Shown piece by piece: positions 44,444 through 52,429 of a stretch of DNA of 64,000 nt. The notes under the pieces are model-generated. The model searched no databases. It worked only from the letters and a program-made list of their open reading frames with translations, and was not told the origin of the DNA. Position 1 is the stretch's first letter; each line of letters opens with the position of its first letter. The translations under genes were made by a program, and so were the position numbers. This stretch comes from Hahellaceae bacterium (lineage in GTDB: Bacteria > Pseudomonadota > Gammaproteobacteria > Pseudomonadales > Oleiphilaceae): contig JADJWY010000023.1 in assembly GCA_016716085.1 (NCBI GenBank), positions 1 through 64,000 of the forward strand, in the 5' to 3' direction.

Positions 44444-47218
44444 TTGAGTTCAGAAATTGTGACGGTGTTGTCGCCTTTGACCGGGCTGGCGTTGGCTGGC
44501 CTGAGTGGAGGGGCGCTGGCCGCCATTTACCTGTGGCGTAAGAGCCTTGCACAGCTAAAACAGGCGACATCTGATCGGCTAGTCTTGACACAGCACCTTA
44601 ATGAAAAGCAGCAAGTACTTGATCTGATTACGACATCTGCCTTCGAAGGTGTCTATTGGGTGGATCCGGATCGTATGATCTACCTATCCGCCAATCGGAG
44701 AGGTGCCGAGGCGCTGCAGTACTCTGAAGAAAGTATCGCCGGCGTTGATCTGGAGACCATTCACCGGGAAGAGACTCCCTTTCTTGCCGATCAATTTGAA
44801 AAACTTCGCAAAGAAGAGCCTTCCCTGCGTTTTCAAATTCCTGCCTACCGGCGTGACGGCAAACGGTTTCTGGTAGAATTGTGCTGTGCATTTGTGATGC
44901 TGAATAACAAACCCACCATTCTGGCGCTGGGGCGGGATCTGTCGCGTTGGGTCGACAGTAATCGGAAGTACCAGAAGCTCAATCAGCTCTATGCCATGCT
45001 GAGCCAGTCCAGTCGGGCGATTAATCATGCCTCGGAAGCCACCGGCCTGTTAAAGGAAATTTGCGATGTCGCTATTCGGGAAGGCGGCTTTGATTCTGCC
45101 TGGTTGGGGGAGCGGGTTGAGCAGAGCATTCGCCCTATTTACCGTTCAGGTAAAGCCCTGGACTTTATCGACAAGCTGAATATTACGCTGGATGGTTCCG
45201 CCACCGGCCAGGGGCCCACGGGTCAGGCCATGGCGAGTGGGCAGGTGGTGTGTTACAACCACATTGAGACCAACGAGATATTTCTGCCGTGGAAAGACGT
45301 TATTCTTGAAAGCGGCGTGCGCTCCGTTGCCTCGGTGCCCTTCCTCGTTCGGGGCGTGCCCACCTATGTGATTGTGCTGTATTCCCATATCAGGCAATAC
45401 ATTGACCCGGAAATGGCGGCTTTGTTGCAAAAACTGGGTGAGGATGTCAGTCAGGCATTAGCGCAATTGCAGGTTGAAGCGAATCGGCAGAAAGCCCTGA
45501 TTCAGGTCAAGCAGCTCAGTAAGGCCGTTGAGCAAAGTGCCGATGCCATCATGATCATCTCGACCTCAGGGCTCGTCGAGTACGTGAACCCCCGGTTTAC
45601 TGAAATTACCGGCTACTCGGAAGCGGAAATGGTGGGGCTTGAGCCGGGACTGCTTTGCGCAACTGAAGCGGAAGCAGTCAAATACCATACCATTTTTGAA
45701 GATTTGAAAAAGGGGCGGAGCTGGAAAGGCGACTTCCGTAATAAACGCAAATCTGGCGAGCTGTACTGGTCGCAGGATACCATCTCACCCATCCGGGATG
45801 AGGATGGCGGGATTACCCACTTTATTTCGACCGCAGAAGATTATACCGAACTGCGCAAGGCGCAGGACATGATTGAGCGGTTGGCTTTTTATGACCCCCT
45901 GACCAACTTACCCAACCGACGCCTGCTGCAGGACCGGATGCGCCAGGCGATTGAAGGCGGCAGGCGGGAAGGGCATCAGGTCGCCATCATGTTTCTGGAT
46001 CTGGATAAGTTTAAACATATTAATGACTCGCTGGGCCACCCAGCCGGCGATCAATTGCTCAGAGAAATTGCTCAGCGCCTCTCGGACTCGGTGAGGGCAA
46101 TGGATACTGTCGCTCGCCTGGGGGGGGATGAGTTTACGGTGGTGCTATCCGAAATTCATAACCTCAATGATGTCGTGCATGTCGCCGAAAAAATACTGGA
46201 TCGCATCCAGAAGCCGGTTGTTCTTGAGGGTTTCGCGATGCATGTGACGACCAGTATTGGCATCACCCTTTTTCCGGGGGATGGAACGGATATCAATGAC
46301 CTGCTGCGCAATGCTGATCTGGCGATGTACCATTCAAAATCGCTGGGACGGAATAACTTCCAGTTCTATACCGAAGAAATCAATCAGAAAGCGCTCAGCC
46401 ATGTTGATTTGGAGCGTCGCCTGCGCAAGGCGATTGATAGCGAAAGCTTCGTCCTGCACTACCAGCCTCAAGTCAGCATTCAGACCGGTGAAATTACTGG
46501 AATCGAGGCGCTGGTGCGCTGGGTGACCGTTGATCAGGGTGTTGTGCCACCCAATGAGTTTATTCCGCTGGCGGAAGAAACCGGGCTGATTGAGCCGATT
46601 GGGGAGTGGGTGTTGCAGCGGGCGCTCAAAGAAGCGTCACGGTTTATGGATATTGTCAAAAATCCGGTCAAAGTGGCTGTTAATCTTTCGGCTTATCAGT
46701 TCAAACGGGCCGACCGTTTGAAAAGCCGTATTCGCGAGATTATTGACGCCAGCGGATTAGATCCTTCGCTGATCGAGCTGGAGCTGACGGAATCCATGCT
46801 AGTGGATAACGTTCAAGGTACCATCGAAACATTGAATGAACTTCGGCTTATGGGAATTACACTGGCCATAGATGATTTCGGAACGGGGTACTCATCGCTT
46901 AATTATCTCAAGCGGTTTCCGATAGACATTCTCAAAATTGACCGTAGTTTTGTCCACGACCTGCAAACCAACCCTAACGATGCAGCAATTACCGCAGCCA
47001 TCGTGGCGATGGGGCATCAGTTGAAACTGAAGGTAGTTGCTGAAGGGGTTGAAAATCGTGCTCAGCTCGCTTTCCTGAAAGGCTGTAAGTGTGATTACTA
47101 CCAAGGCTATTTCTTTAGCGCGCCAGTACCGATCGATCGTCTGATTGATCTCTACCGCAAGCAAGAAAAGCGTTCCGGCACCGGAGGGCAGGGCGAGGCC
47201 GGTGCTGCGCTTAAGTAA
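44444..47218 (+). CDS. Membrane-anchored PAS-GAF-PAS-GGDEF-EAL c-di-GMP signalling protein
   Basis: A 924-residue protein joining sensing to c-di-GMP turnover. One hydrophobic segment near residues 11-30 would anchor it. Two PAS modules (about 55-165 and 355-465, the second with VEYVNPRFTEITGYSE) flank a GAF domain (about 180-335, VRSVASVPFLV). The cyclase domain has an intact GGDEF (560-564), preceded by the inhibitory I-site RAMD five residues upstream. The phosphodiesterase domain has EAL (688-690), ELTESMLVDN, DDFGTGYSSL, KIDRSFV and AEGVEN, with ligands expected of an active enzyme. So both activities are possible. The TTG start has AGGGG upstream. No output partner is adjacent. Confidence 0.92.
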   Translation: MSSEIVTVLSPLTGLALAGLSGGALAAIYLWRKSLAQLKQATSDRLVLTQHLNEKQQVLDLITTSAFEGVYWVDPDRMIYLSANRRGAEALQYSEESIAGVDLETIHREETPFLADQFEKLRKEEPSLRFQIPAYRRDGKRFLVELCCAFVMLNNKPTILALGRDLSRWVDSNRKYQKLNQLYAMLSQSSRAINHASEATGLLKEICDVAIREGGFDSAWLGERVEQSIRPIYRSGKALDFIDKLNITLDGSATGQGPTGQAMASGQVVCYNHIETNEIFLPWKDVILESGVRSVASVPFLVRGVPTYVIVLYSHIRQYIDPEMAALLQKLGEDVSQALAQLQVEANRQKALIQVKQLSKAVEQSADAIMIISTSGLVEYVNPRFTEITGYSEAEMVGLEPGLLCATEAEAVKYHTIFEDLKKGRSWKGDFRNKRKSGELYWSQDTISPIRDEDGGITHFISTAEDYTELRKAQDMIERLAFYDPLTNLPNRRLLQDRMRQAIEGGRREGHQVAIMFLDLDKFKHINDSLGHPAGDQLLREIAQRLSDSVRAMDTVARLGGDEFTVVLSEIHNLNDVVHVAEKILDRIQKPVVLEGFAMHVTTSIGITLFPGDGTDINDLLRNADLAMYHSKSLGRNNFQFYTEEINQKALSHVDLERRLRKAIDSESFVLHYQPQVSIQTGEITGIEALVRWVTVDQGVVPPNEFIPLAEETGLIEPIGEWVLQRALKEASRFMDIVKNPVKVAVNLSAYQFKRADRLKSRIREIIDASGLDPSLIELELTESMLVDNVQGTIETLNELRLMGITLAIDDFGTGYSSLNYLKRFPIDILKIDRSFVHDLQTNPNDAAITAAIVAMGHQLKLKVVAEGVENRAQLAFLKGCKCDYYQGYFFSAPVPIDRLIDLYRKQEKRSGTGGQGEAGAALK

Positions 47219-47906
47219 TTCACAGTCCGTGTTGGTAAGCGCGTGAGCTTGCTCTGAATAGCCTGTGTAAAACACCTAAAAATGTTTTTAAAACAATGAC
47301 TAAAAAAATTAGTTTAAAGTTTGTTCTAAGCCTCGCTTTGCCCGAATTCAGTGGCATTTCCGTTTTAAATTTAATCATTCAGGCCTGCCGAGGTGTGGGT
47401 AATCCGAATGCAGGGTGGTTGGGCTGTTGAATATTCACAACTACTGTTCAAAACACCTTGCGCAATCCGTCAATAAGCTGTGTAAAAGCCAAAATAATTC
47501 TTTTAAGTCAGCAAGATAAAATAGTAGTTCGTGTTTTGAGCGAATCAGTCTAAAAGCATTCGAAAAGGGTGGTTTGGGTGATAAAGTGACCTGACAAAGC
47601 GCATTTTTCTCCGCGACGCATCTTGTTCGGGCCGTGACGAAATTCCAGCTGAGGATAAAACGGCAGGTTTTACACAGCCTGTGTTCACAGGTGCGGTAAT
47701 AAATCGTCAATAAACTGTTGAAAAACCTGAATGAGCGATAAAAAACAACGGGTTATCGTATTTGATTGAAATCTGATCTGCGGTTGGCTGTAAAGTGATA
47801 GCATAATTATACCATCATTCATTTGGCGCGCCTTATGCCACTCGCTCGCGCCTGCTTCACTAATAACCAAACAGGCGCTTGGGGTGTCTACACTTCAATA
47901 AAAGCG
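47219..47906. promoter_or_regulatory. Long AT-rich intergenic region with recurring TGTGTAAAA motif
   Basis: 688 bases lie between the c-di-GMP protein stop and the copper operon end, with no credible gene on either strand. It is strongly AT-rich. A motif like CTGTGTAAAA recurs: GCCTGTGTAAAACACC near 47261, AGCTGTGTAAAAGCC near 47477, the reverse-strand GGCTGTGTAAAACC near 47665-47680 and CTGTTGAAAAACC near 47715. The second and fourth share CGTCAATAA just before. CCTGTG-TT-CACAGG (47678-47691) is a perfect palindrome beside the third copy. Possibly a decayed repeat, a regulator array, or a remnant of mobile DNA. Confidence 0.45.
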
Positions 47907-48653
47907 TTAGGGCGCTTTCCTGATCTGCGTAATCACCATTTGTCCCTGATCCTGAATGACGTCGAATTCCACTTTGTCGCCCTCGGCGATTCCTTCGAGG
48001 ATGGCCAGGTCCTTAACCCGAAAGACCATCGTCATCGGCGGCATGCCCATATGCAGGATTTCGCCATGTTTGAGGGTGATTTTCCCCGCCTCACGGTCAA
48101 TTTTTCGAACTTCTGCGCCGGTCATCGCATGCATTTCACCCATGACGGCTTTAGCGGAAGCTGACGAAACAGTGAGGGTGCCTTTCATACCGGCCTGATA
48201 ATGTCCGGCAATAAGGCAGGCGAAGCCGAAGTCACCGGATCGGTTGAAGGTCCAATAGAGATCGGCGCTTTCCCCGGCGGGGACATGTGCCATGTAAGGC
48301 TCTGAGTGTTCCATGTTGGGAAACTTCATCATGAGTTTGGCGTGGTCATCCAGGGCTTTCGTTGTACCCAGCACCCATTCATGCAGCATGGAACCGGCGT
48401 TGGATATTTTCAGGTGAACGGTTTCGCCTTCCTGAACCTCCAGATGCTCGGGCAGTATGCGCATATCATCGGTTAGCGTCAGTTCGACGGTTCGATGAGC
48501 ATGGTCTGGCAATCCAGCGATCCCCCAGTCGGTTTGTTCAAAGACAGGGAGAGCTTTTCCGGCCTGATGCGTTTCTTTTCCATGGGCCAGCACCTGCTGG
48601 AGAGGCGAACTGATTAGAAGGGTTAGCAGGCTGGTTCGGAGTATGGGTGACAC
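47907..48653 (-). CDS. Periplasmic cupredoxin-CusF fusion, copper binding
   Basis: A 248-residue exported protein with two copper domains. After the signal (LLTLLISSPLQQVLA) the N-terminal half is a cupredoxin: histidine in SMLHEWVLG, then FACLIAGHYQAGM with the Cys-His-Met type 1 copper ligands. The C-terminal part, from about residue 175, is a CusF-like domain with VRKIDREAGKITLKHGEI, the HMGMPPMTMVF motif with metal-binding residues, and DKVEFD near the end. It is the last gene of a five-gene leftward copper operon. I infer copper scavenging or shuttling to the adjacent multicopper oxidase; the fusion itself is directly visible. Confidence 0.88.
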   Translation of the reverse strand: MSPILRTSLLTLLISSPLQQVLAHGKETHQAGKALPVFEQTDWGIAGLPDHAHRTVELTLTDDMRILPEHLEVQEGETVHLKISNAGSMLHEWVLGTTKALDDHAKLMMKFPNMEHSEPYMAHVPAGESADLYWTFNRSGDFGFACLIAGHYQAGMKGTLTVSSASAKAVMGEMHAMTGAEVRKIDREAGKITLKHGEILHMGMPPMTMVFRVKDLAILEGIAEGDKVEFDVIQDQGQMVITQIRKAP

Positions 48654-48685
48654 GTTAAATCCTCTTTCTTTAGTGTTTAAGTCAA

Positions 48686-50095
48686 TCAGTGGTTATGTGA
48701 AGGTTTATTAGGTTTGGTGACCTGCACCTCAACAGGTCGTTTATCCTTGCGTGGCATCAGGCTCCCACCACCACTGGATTGCCGCTCGGCTTCGGGAAGT
48801 TCTGCGACGTATTCATAGGCAACCGTGCTTTCGGGATGCTTGAACCAACCGGGATCTTTGTAGTCGTTACGCGGCTGATCGGCTCTGACTTTCAGAACAG
48901 TGAACATGCCCCCCATTTCGACCGAACCAAAGGGGCCTGTGCCGGTCATCATGGGCGCGGTATTGTCAGGAATGGGCATTTCCATTTCAGCCATGTCCGC
49001 CATGCCGCGTTCGCCCATCGTCATGTAATCGGGAATCAGACTGCCGATCTGTCCGGCAATGCCCGTGTGATCCACTCCAATGAGAGTGGGTACGTTATGC
49101 CCCATCGCGTTCATGGTGTGGTGGCTTTTGTGGCAGTGGAGTGCCCAGTCACCTAGTTCGTCGGCAACAAATTCGATTTGCCGCATCTGGCCCACGGCGA
49201 TGTCAGTCGTGACTTCGGGCCAGCGTGTTGATTTAGGAGTAGGGCCACCATCTGTACCGGTGACGACAAACTCATGTCCGTGAACATGAATGGGATGGTT
49301 GGTCATCGTCAGATTGCCGATGCGTAGACGGACTTTGTCACCCTGGCGAGCGACCAGTGGTGAAATACCGGGGAACACGCGGCTGTTCCAGGACCAGAGA
49401 TTGAAATCCAGCATGGTCATGATTTTGGGTGTGCGTGCGCCAGGTTCGATGTCAAAGGCGTTCAGTAAAAAACAATAGTCCCGATCGACGGAATCGATTA
49501 GCGGGTGATGATTGCGCGGGTGGGTGACCCAAAAGCCCATCATGCCCATGGCCATTTGGGTCATTTCATCGGCATGGGGATGGTACATAAAGGTGCCGGG
49601 GCGTCTTGCGGTAAATTCATAGACGAAGGTTTTACCCGGTGGGATGCCGGGTTGGGTGAGACCGGTGACGCCGTCCATTCCATTCGGTAACCGCTGACCA
49701 TGCCAGTGGACACTGGTGTGCTCAGGCAATTTGTTCGTCACAAAGATGCGTACGTGATCCCCCTCGACCACTTCGATGGTAGGGCCAGGACTTTGACCGT
49801 TATAGCCCCAGAGATGCGCTTTGAAGCCAGGTGCCATTTCCCGAACCACGGGCTCGGCGACCAGATGGAACTCCTTAACGTTACCGTTCATGCGCCAGGG
49901 AAGGGTCCAGCCATTCAAAGTCACCACAGGTTGATAGGGGCGCCCGTTTGGTGGCGTTAAGGGTGGCATGGTGTCGGGCGACTGCTGCAAAACGGGTTCG
50001 GGAAGCCCGGCAAGGCTGCTGCGCGCAACGCTTCCCATGGCGACCGCTGAACCGGCGATGGCAACCTGTTTGAAAAAATCGCGTCGTGTTGTCAT
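48686..50095 (-). CDS. Multicopper oxidase, CopA/CumA-like, Tat exported
   Basis: A 469-residue three-cupredoxin oxidase. The N-terminus carries a Tat signal, TRRDFFKQVAIAGSAVA. Trinuclear and type 1 copper ligands are present: HVHWHGQRLP-like SVHWHGQRLPNGMDG, FMYHPHADEMTQMA, HPIHVHGHEF and HCHKSHHTMNAMGH near the C-terminus. A Met-rich segment (MTMGERGMADMAEMEMPIPDN) resembles copper-binding loops of copper oxidases. It probably oxidises Cu(I) to the less toxic Cu(II) in the periplasm. It lies between the TolC-like gene and the cupredoxin-CusF gene. Confidence 0.92.
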   Translation of the reverse strand: MTTRRDFFKQVAIAGSAVAMGSVARSSLAGLPEPVLQQSPDTMPPLTPPNGRPYQPVVTLNGWTLPWRMNGNVKEFHLVAEPVVREMAPGFKAHLWGYNGQSPGPTIEVVEGDHVRIFVTNKLPEHTSVHWHGQRLPNGMDGVTGLTQPGIPPGKTFVYEFTARRPGTFMYHPHADEMTQMAMGMMGFWVTHPRNHHPLIDSVDRDYCFLLNAFDIEPGARTPKIMTMLDFNLWSWNSRVFPGISPLVARQGDKVRLRIGNLTMTNHPIHVHGHEFVVTGTDGGPTPKSTRWPEVTTDIAVGQMRQIEFVADELGDWALHCHKSHHTMNAMGHNVPTLIGVDHTGIAGQIGSLIPDYMTMGERGMADMAEMEMPIPDNTAPMMTGTGPFGSVEMGGMFTVLKVRADQPRNDYKDPGWFKHPESTVAYEYVAELPEAERQSSGGGSLMPRKDKRPVEVQVTKPNKPSHNH

Positions 50096-50109
50096 ATCAT
50101 GGGTCCTGT

Positions 50110-51564
50110 TCAGTGTCCGCCGTCGCCAGCGTTGTTCGATTTTGACGTTTGTGCCGGCATTAACTCACCCATCACTGGACGCCCCAGCATGGAAGCCTGT
50201 AGACGGGCATCCGCAATCCAGAAATTTTCCTGCTGAGCAATGGCCGCCATCACGGACGATGTTTGCTCGCGATGATTTGCCAGGAGTTCAAACACACCAA
50301 TCAACATACCGTTGTAGCGCAGCACGTTTTCCTCGGCGATGGCTTGTTGCAAGGGGATGATTTCATCGCGGTAGTGGCGTGCCAGGTCGTACGCGATGCG
50401 ATAACTCATGTACGATTGCCGCGCATCGGAAGCCGCATCGCGGATCACTTGCTCCAATGAGTATTGGGCACTCAATGTGTCCGCCTCCGCCGCATCGCGT
50501 GCCGCGCCTCCCCAGTTGAACAGGGGTAGACTGACATCGGCCTCAAAGCCTTTCCCGCGAATACTCTCTCCGCTCGCTCGATCACTGATGTTGGTGTTTT
50601 TGAGCCCAAGCTCGACATCGATGTAAGAGTCAAAGGCTGCGCGCTGGCTGGCACTGGCATTGGCAAGCCAGGTGGCACGGGCCAGGCGGATGTCGAGGCG
50701 TTGATCGGACACGCTGGCTAATACCGTCGCTTCCAGTACCGGAGAGTCGGGCAGGTCGGGTAGGCGAGTGGGAAGTTGAAGGTTTTCCCTTTGGCTTGCG
50801 TCAAGACCCAGACTGCGAGTCAGGGTTTCGCGTGTCTGGGCTTCACGTGCCTGGGCTTGCGCCAGATTCGTTGCGGCATCTGCATAAAAGCTTTGCTGCC
50901 GCAGGTGGTCCAGTCGGTTGAAGTTGCCGGCTTCCTTCATGCGCCGCGCAAGCTCTGCGGTAAGTTCACCGTTTTTCATAAGCATTTGGGCATAGTTCAG
51001 CTGCTCGGTGGCCGCCACCGCTGCAACCCAGGCGGTTCTCACGTTCGTTAATTGCTCAACCATATCGCCTGCCAGTTTCAATCGCGTCTGTTCAATGCGC
51101 TGGTCGGCCTGCTGGCTTCTCAAAGGCCATAACAGCACATCCATGACACCAAAGGAGAGGGTGCGGGTGATTTCACGCTCATCGCCAATGGCCATCCGCT
51201 CAAAACTGAAAATCGGGTTAGGGATGTGTCCGCTATTGGCTGCTTCAGACGCATCCCGCCAACTGGCCGCAATCAATGCCTGAAAAGCAGGGCTATTCAC
51301 AAGGGCGAGACGCATCGCATCTGCCTGAGAGAGCGGCTTTTGCAGTAGAACACTTGCTTCGTGTGTGAGCTGGGTGCGAGTCTCATCGGTTTGCGCCAGT
51401 TGAACGGAGGGCACTTCTGTTCCGGCGAAGAGTGGGCTGATGGCCTCTTGTGAACTTGCCAGATTTTCCTGTGGTGTGACACTGGCACATCCTGCGAGTG
51501 CGAGTGCGAGCACAAGCAAAGTGGGTGCCGCCATGTGACGAAGCGTAAAGCGTGGTGGGGTCAT
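50110..51564 (-). CDS. TolC-family outer-membrane efflux lipoprotein
   Basis: This 484-residue protein has the OEP/TolC fold: a lipobox (LALALAGC, acylation at that Cys) and two repeats of long coiled helices, for example RDASEAANSGHIPNPIFSFER and AQARETQTRETLTRSL-like stretches, with an outer-membrane beta segment each. It resembles the CusC/NodT lipoprotein class. No RND pump or membrane-fusion protein accompanies it, which is unusual for an export duct; perhaps it supports one encoded elsewhere. Its start overlaps the end of the preceding small gene (ATGA), so the operon is translated in a coupled manner. Confidence 0.85.
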   Translation of the reverse strand: MTPPRFTLRHMAAPTLLVLALALAGCASVTPQENLASSQEAISPLFAGTEVPSVQLAQTDETRTQLTHEASVLLQKPLSQADAMRLALVNSPAFQALIAASWRDASEAANSGHIPNPIFSFERMAIGDEREITRTLSFGVMDVLLWPLRSQQADQRIEQTRLKLAGDMVEQLTNVRTAWVAAVAATEQLNYAQMLMKNGELTAELARRMKEAGNFNRLDHLRQQSFYADAATNLAQAQAREAQTRETLTRSLGLDASQRENLQLPTRLPDLPDSPVLEATVLASVSDQRLDIRLARATWLANASASQRAAFDSYIDVELGLKNTNISDRASGESIRGKGFEADVSLPLFNWGGAARDAAEADTLSAQYSLEQVIRDAASDARQSYMSYRIAYDLARHYRDEIIPLQQAIAEENVLRYNGMLIGVFELLANHREQTSSVMAAIAQQENFWIADARLQASMLGRPVMGELMPAQTSKSNNAGDGGH

Positions 51565-51848
51565 GGTTGCTTCTCCGTTGGCGTGCGTGGCGCCAGGTAA
51601 GGCGTTATTTTGCGCGGCTCACGGGCATAGCGCATCCAGCCTCCGGCACGTTCGACTGCGGTATTTCGTTCGGTCCAGTCCTCGACTGCTTGCTCTTTGT
51701 AGCGTTTGTAGTGACTTAAAACGTATTGGGTTTCTGGCTGAAGGTTCTTGGGTTCAGCCCCTTCTGTTGCACCGACGCTAGCGGCATAACTGCCGGTAAA
51801 AACTGCATACATCACGAGGATCGTGTGGATCCCGCTTCGCGTGCGCAT
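51561..51848 (-). CDS. Small exported protein in copper operon
   Basis: A 95-residue protein with a signal peptide (IHTILVMYAVFTGSYAASVG, cleavage near SVGA|TEGAE). The mature part is hydrophilic, with many Tyr, Arg and Glu (LSHYKRYKEQAVEDWTERN, VERAGGWMRYARE). I do not recognise its family. It is coupled to the TolC-like gene by a four-base overlap, which supports it as a real gene and suggests a periplasmic role in the same copper system. Confidence 0.7.
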   Translation of the reverse strand: MRTRSGIHTILVMYAVFTGSYAASVGATEGAEPKNLQPETQYVLSHYKRYKEQAVEDWTERNTAVERAGGWMRYAREPRKITPYLAPRTPTEKQP

Positions 51849-51945
51849 GGTGTCGCTTCCTTATTCACATAGCCGTTGATAAACAGACCATTCCGCAGCA
51901 GATAAACTGCGCGGGTGTCAGAACAAATCTAGTTGAAATAGGGAA

Positions 51946-52305
51946 TCAGGCGCGAGGAGGGCGATCAAAACGCAGCGCGTCAGCGGAGCTGTAGAATGTT
52001 GTGAGCGCCGGAGAGGTGAAAGGTGCAGCGGGAATGAACGGCGTTTCGATGGCCGGGGCAGATAATGTCAGGCCGCCACAGCATTGGGCGCACTGGCTGC
52101 AAGAAGCTTGAGCATTTTTAAGATCTTTGTGCTCATGCATTTTGTCCAGACCCAGTTCATGATAGTCGCTCATGCTAACCGGGCTGTGAAGGGAATCGGC
52201 CACGCTCTCTGAACAATGCGGCGCATGGCTATCGGCCAGCACCCGAAGGGGGGACAGCAATAGCAGCACGTATAGGCAAAGAAGGTTGAGGGCCGTTTTT
52301 TTCAT
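51946..52305 (-). CDS. CopL/DUF2946-like cysteine-rich copper protein
   Basis: A 119-residue protein begins at ATG 52305 with MKKTALNLLCLYVLLLLSP, a signal peptide ending near LA|DS. The mature part has histidines and a CSQCAQCC cluster, and ends RFDRPPRA, the ending characteristic of DUF2946/CopL-like proteins at the head of copper operons. A longer frame to 52362 lacks a signal sequence. It probably binds copper in the periplasm and may influence induction. It is the first gene of the leftward copper set (98 bases before the next gene). I found no clear CueR or CopR box. Confidence 0.78.
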   Translation of the reverse strand: MKKTALNLLCLYVLLLLSPLRVLADSHAPHCSESVADSLHSPVSMSDYHELGLDKMHEHKDLKNAQASCSQCAQCCGGLTLSAPAIETPFIPAAPFTSPALTTFYSSADALRFDRPPRA

Positions 52306-52429
52306 GGCCGAAGTTCTAGCACAGGCTGTTAACATTTGCCAGTTACAAATAATTGAGAACACTCACGCCAGTGGCGCCCGGTTCGACAGGCGGGGGAAAT
52401 TTTTCCTCCACCTGACCTATGAGGTTTGA

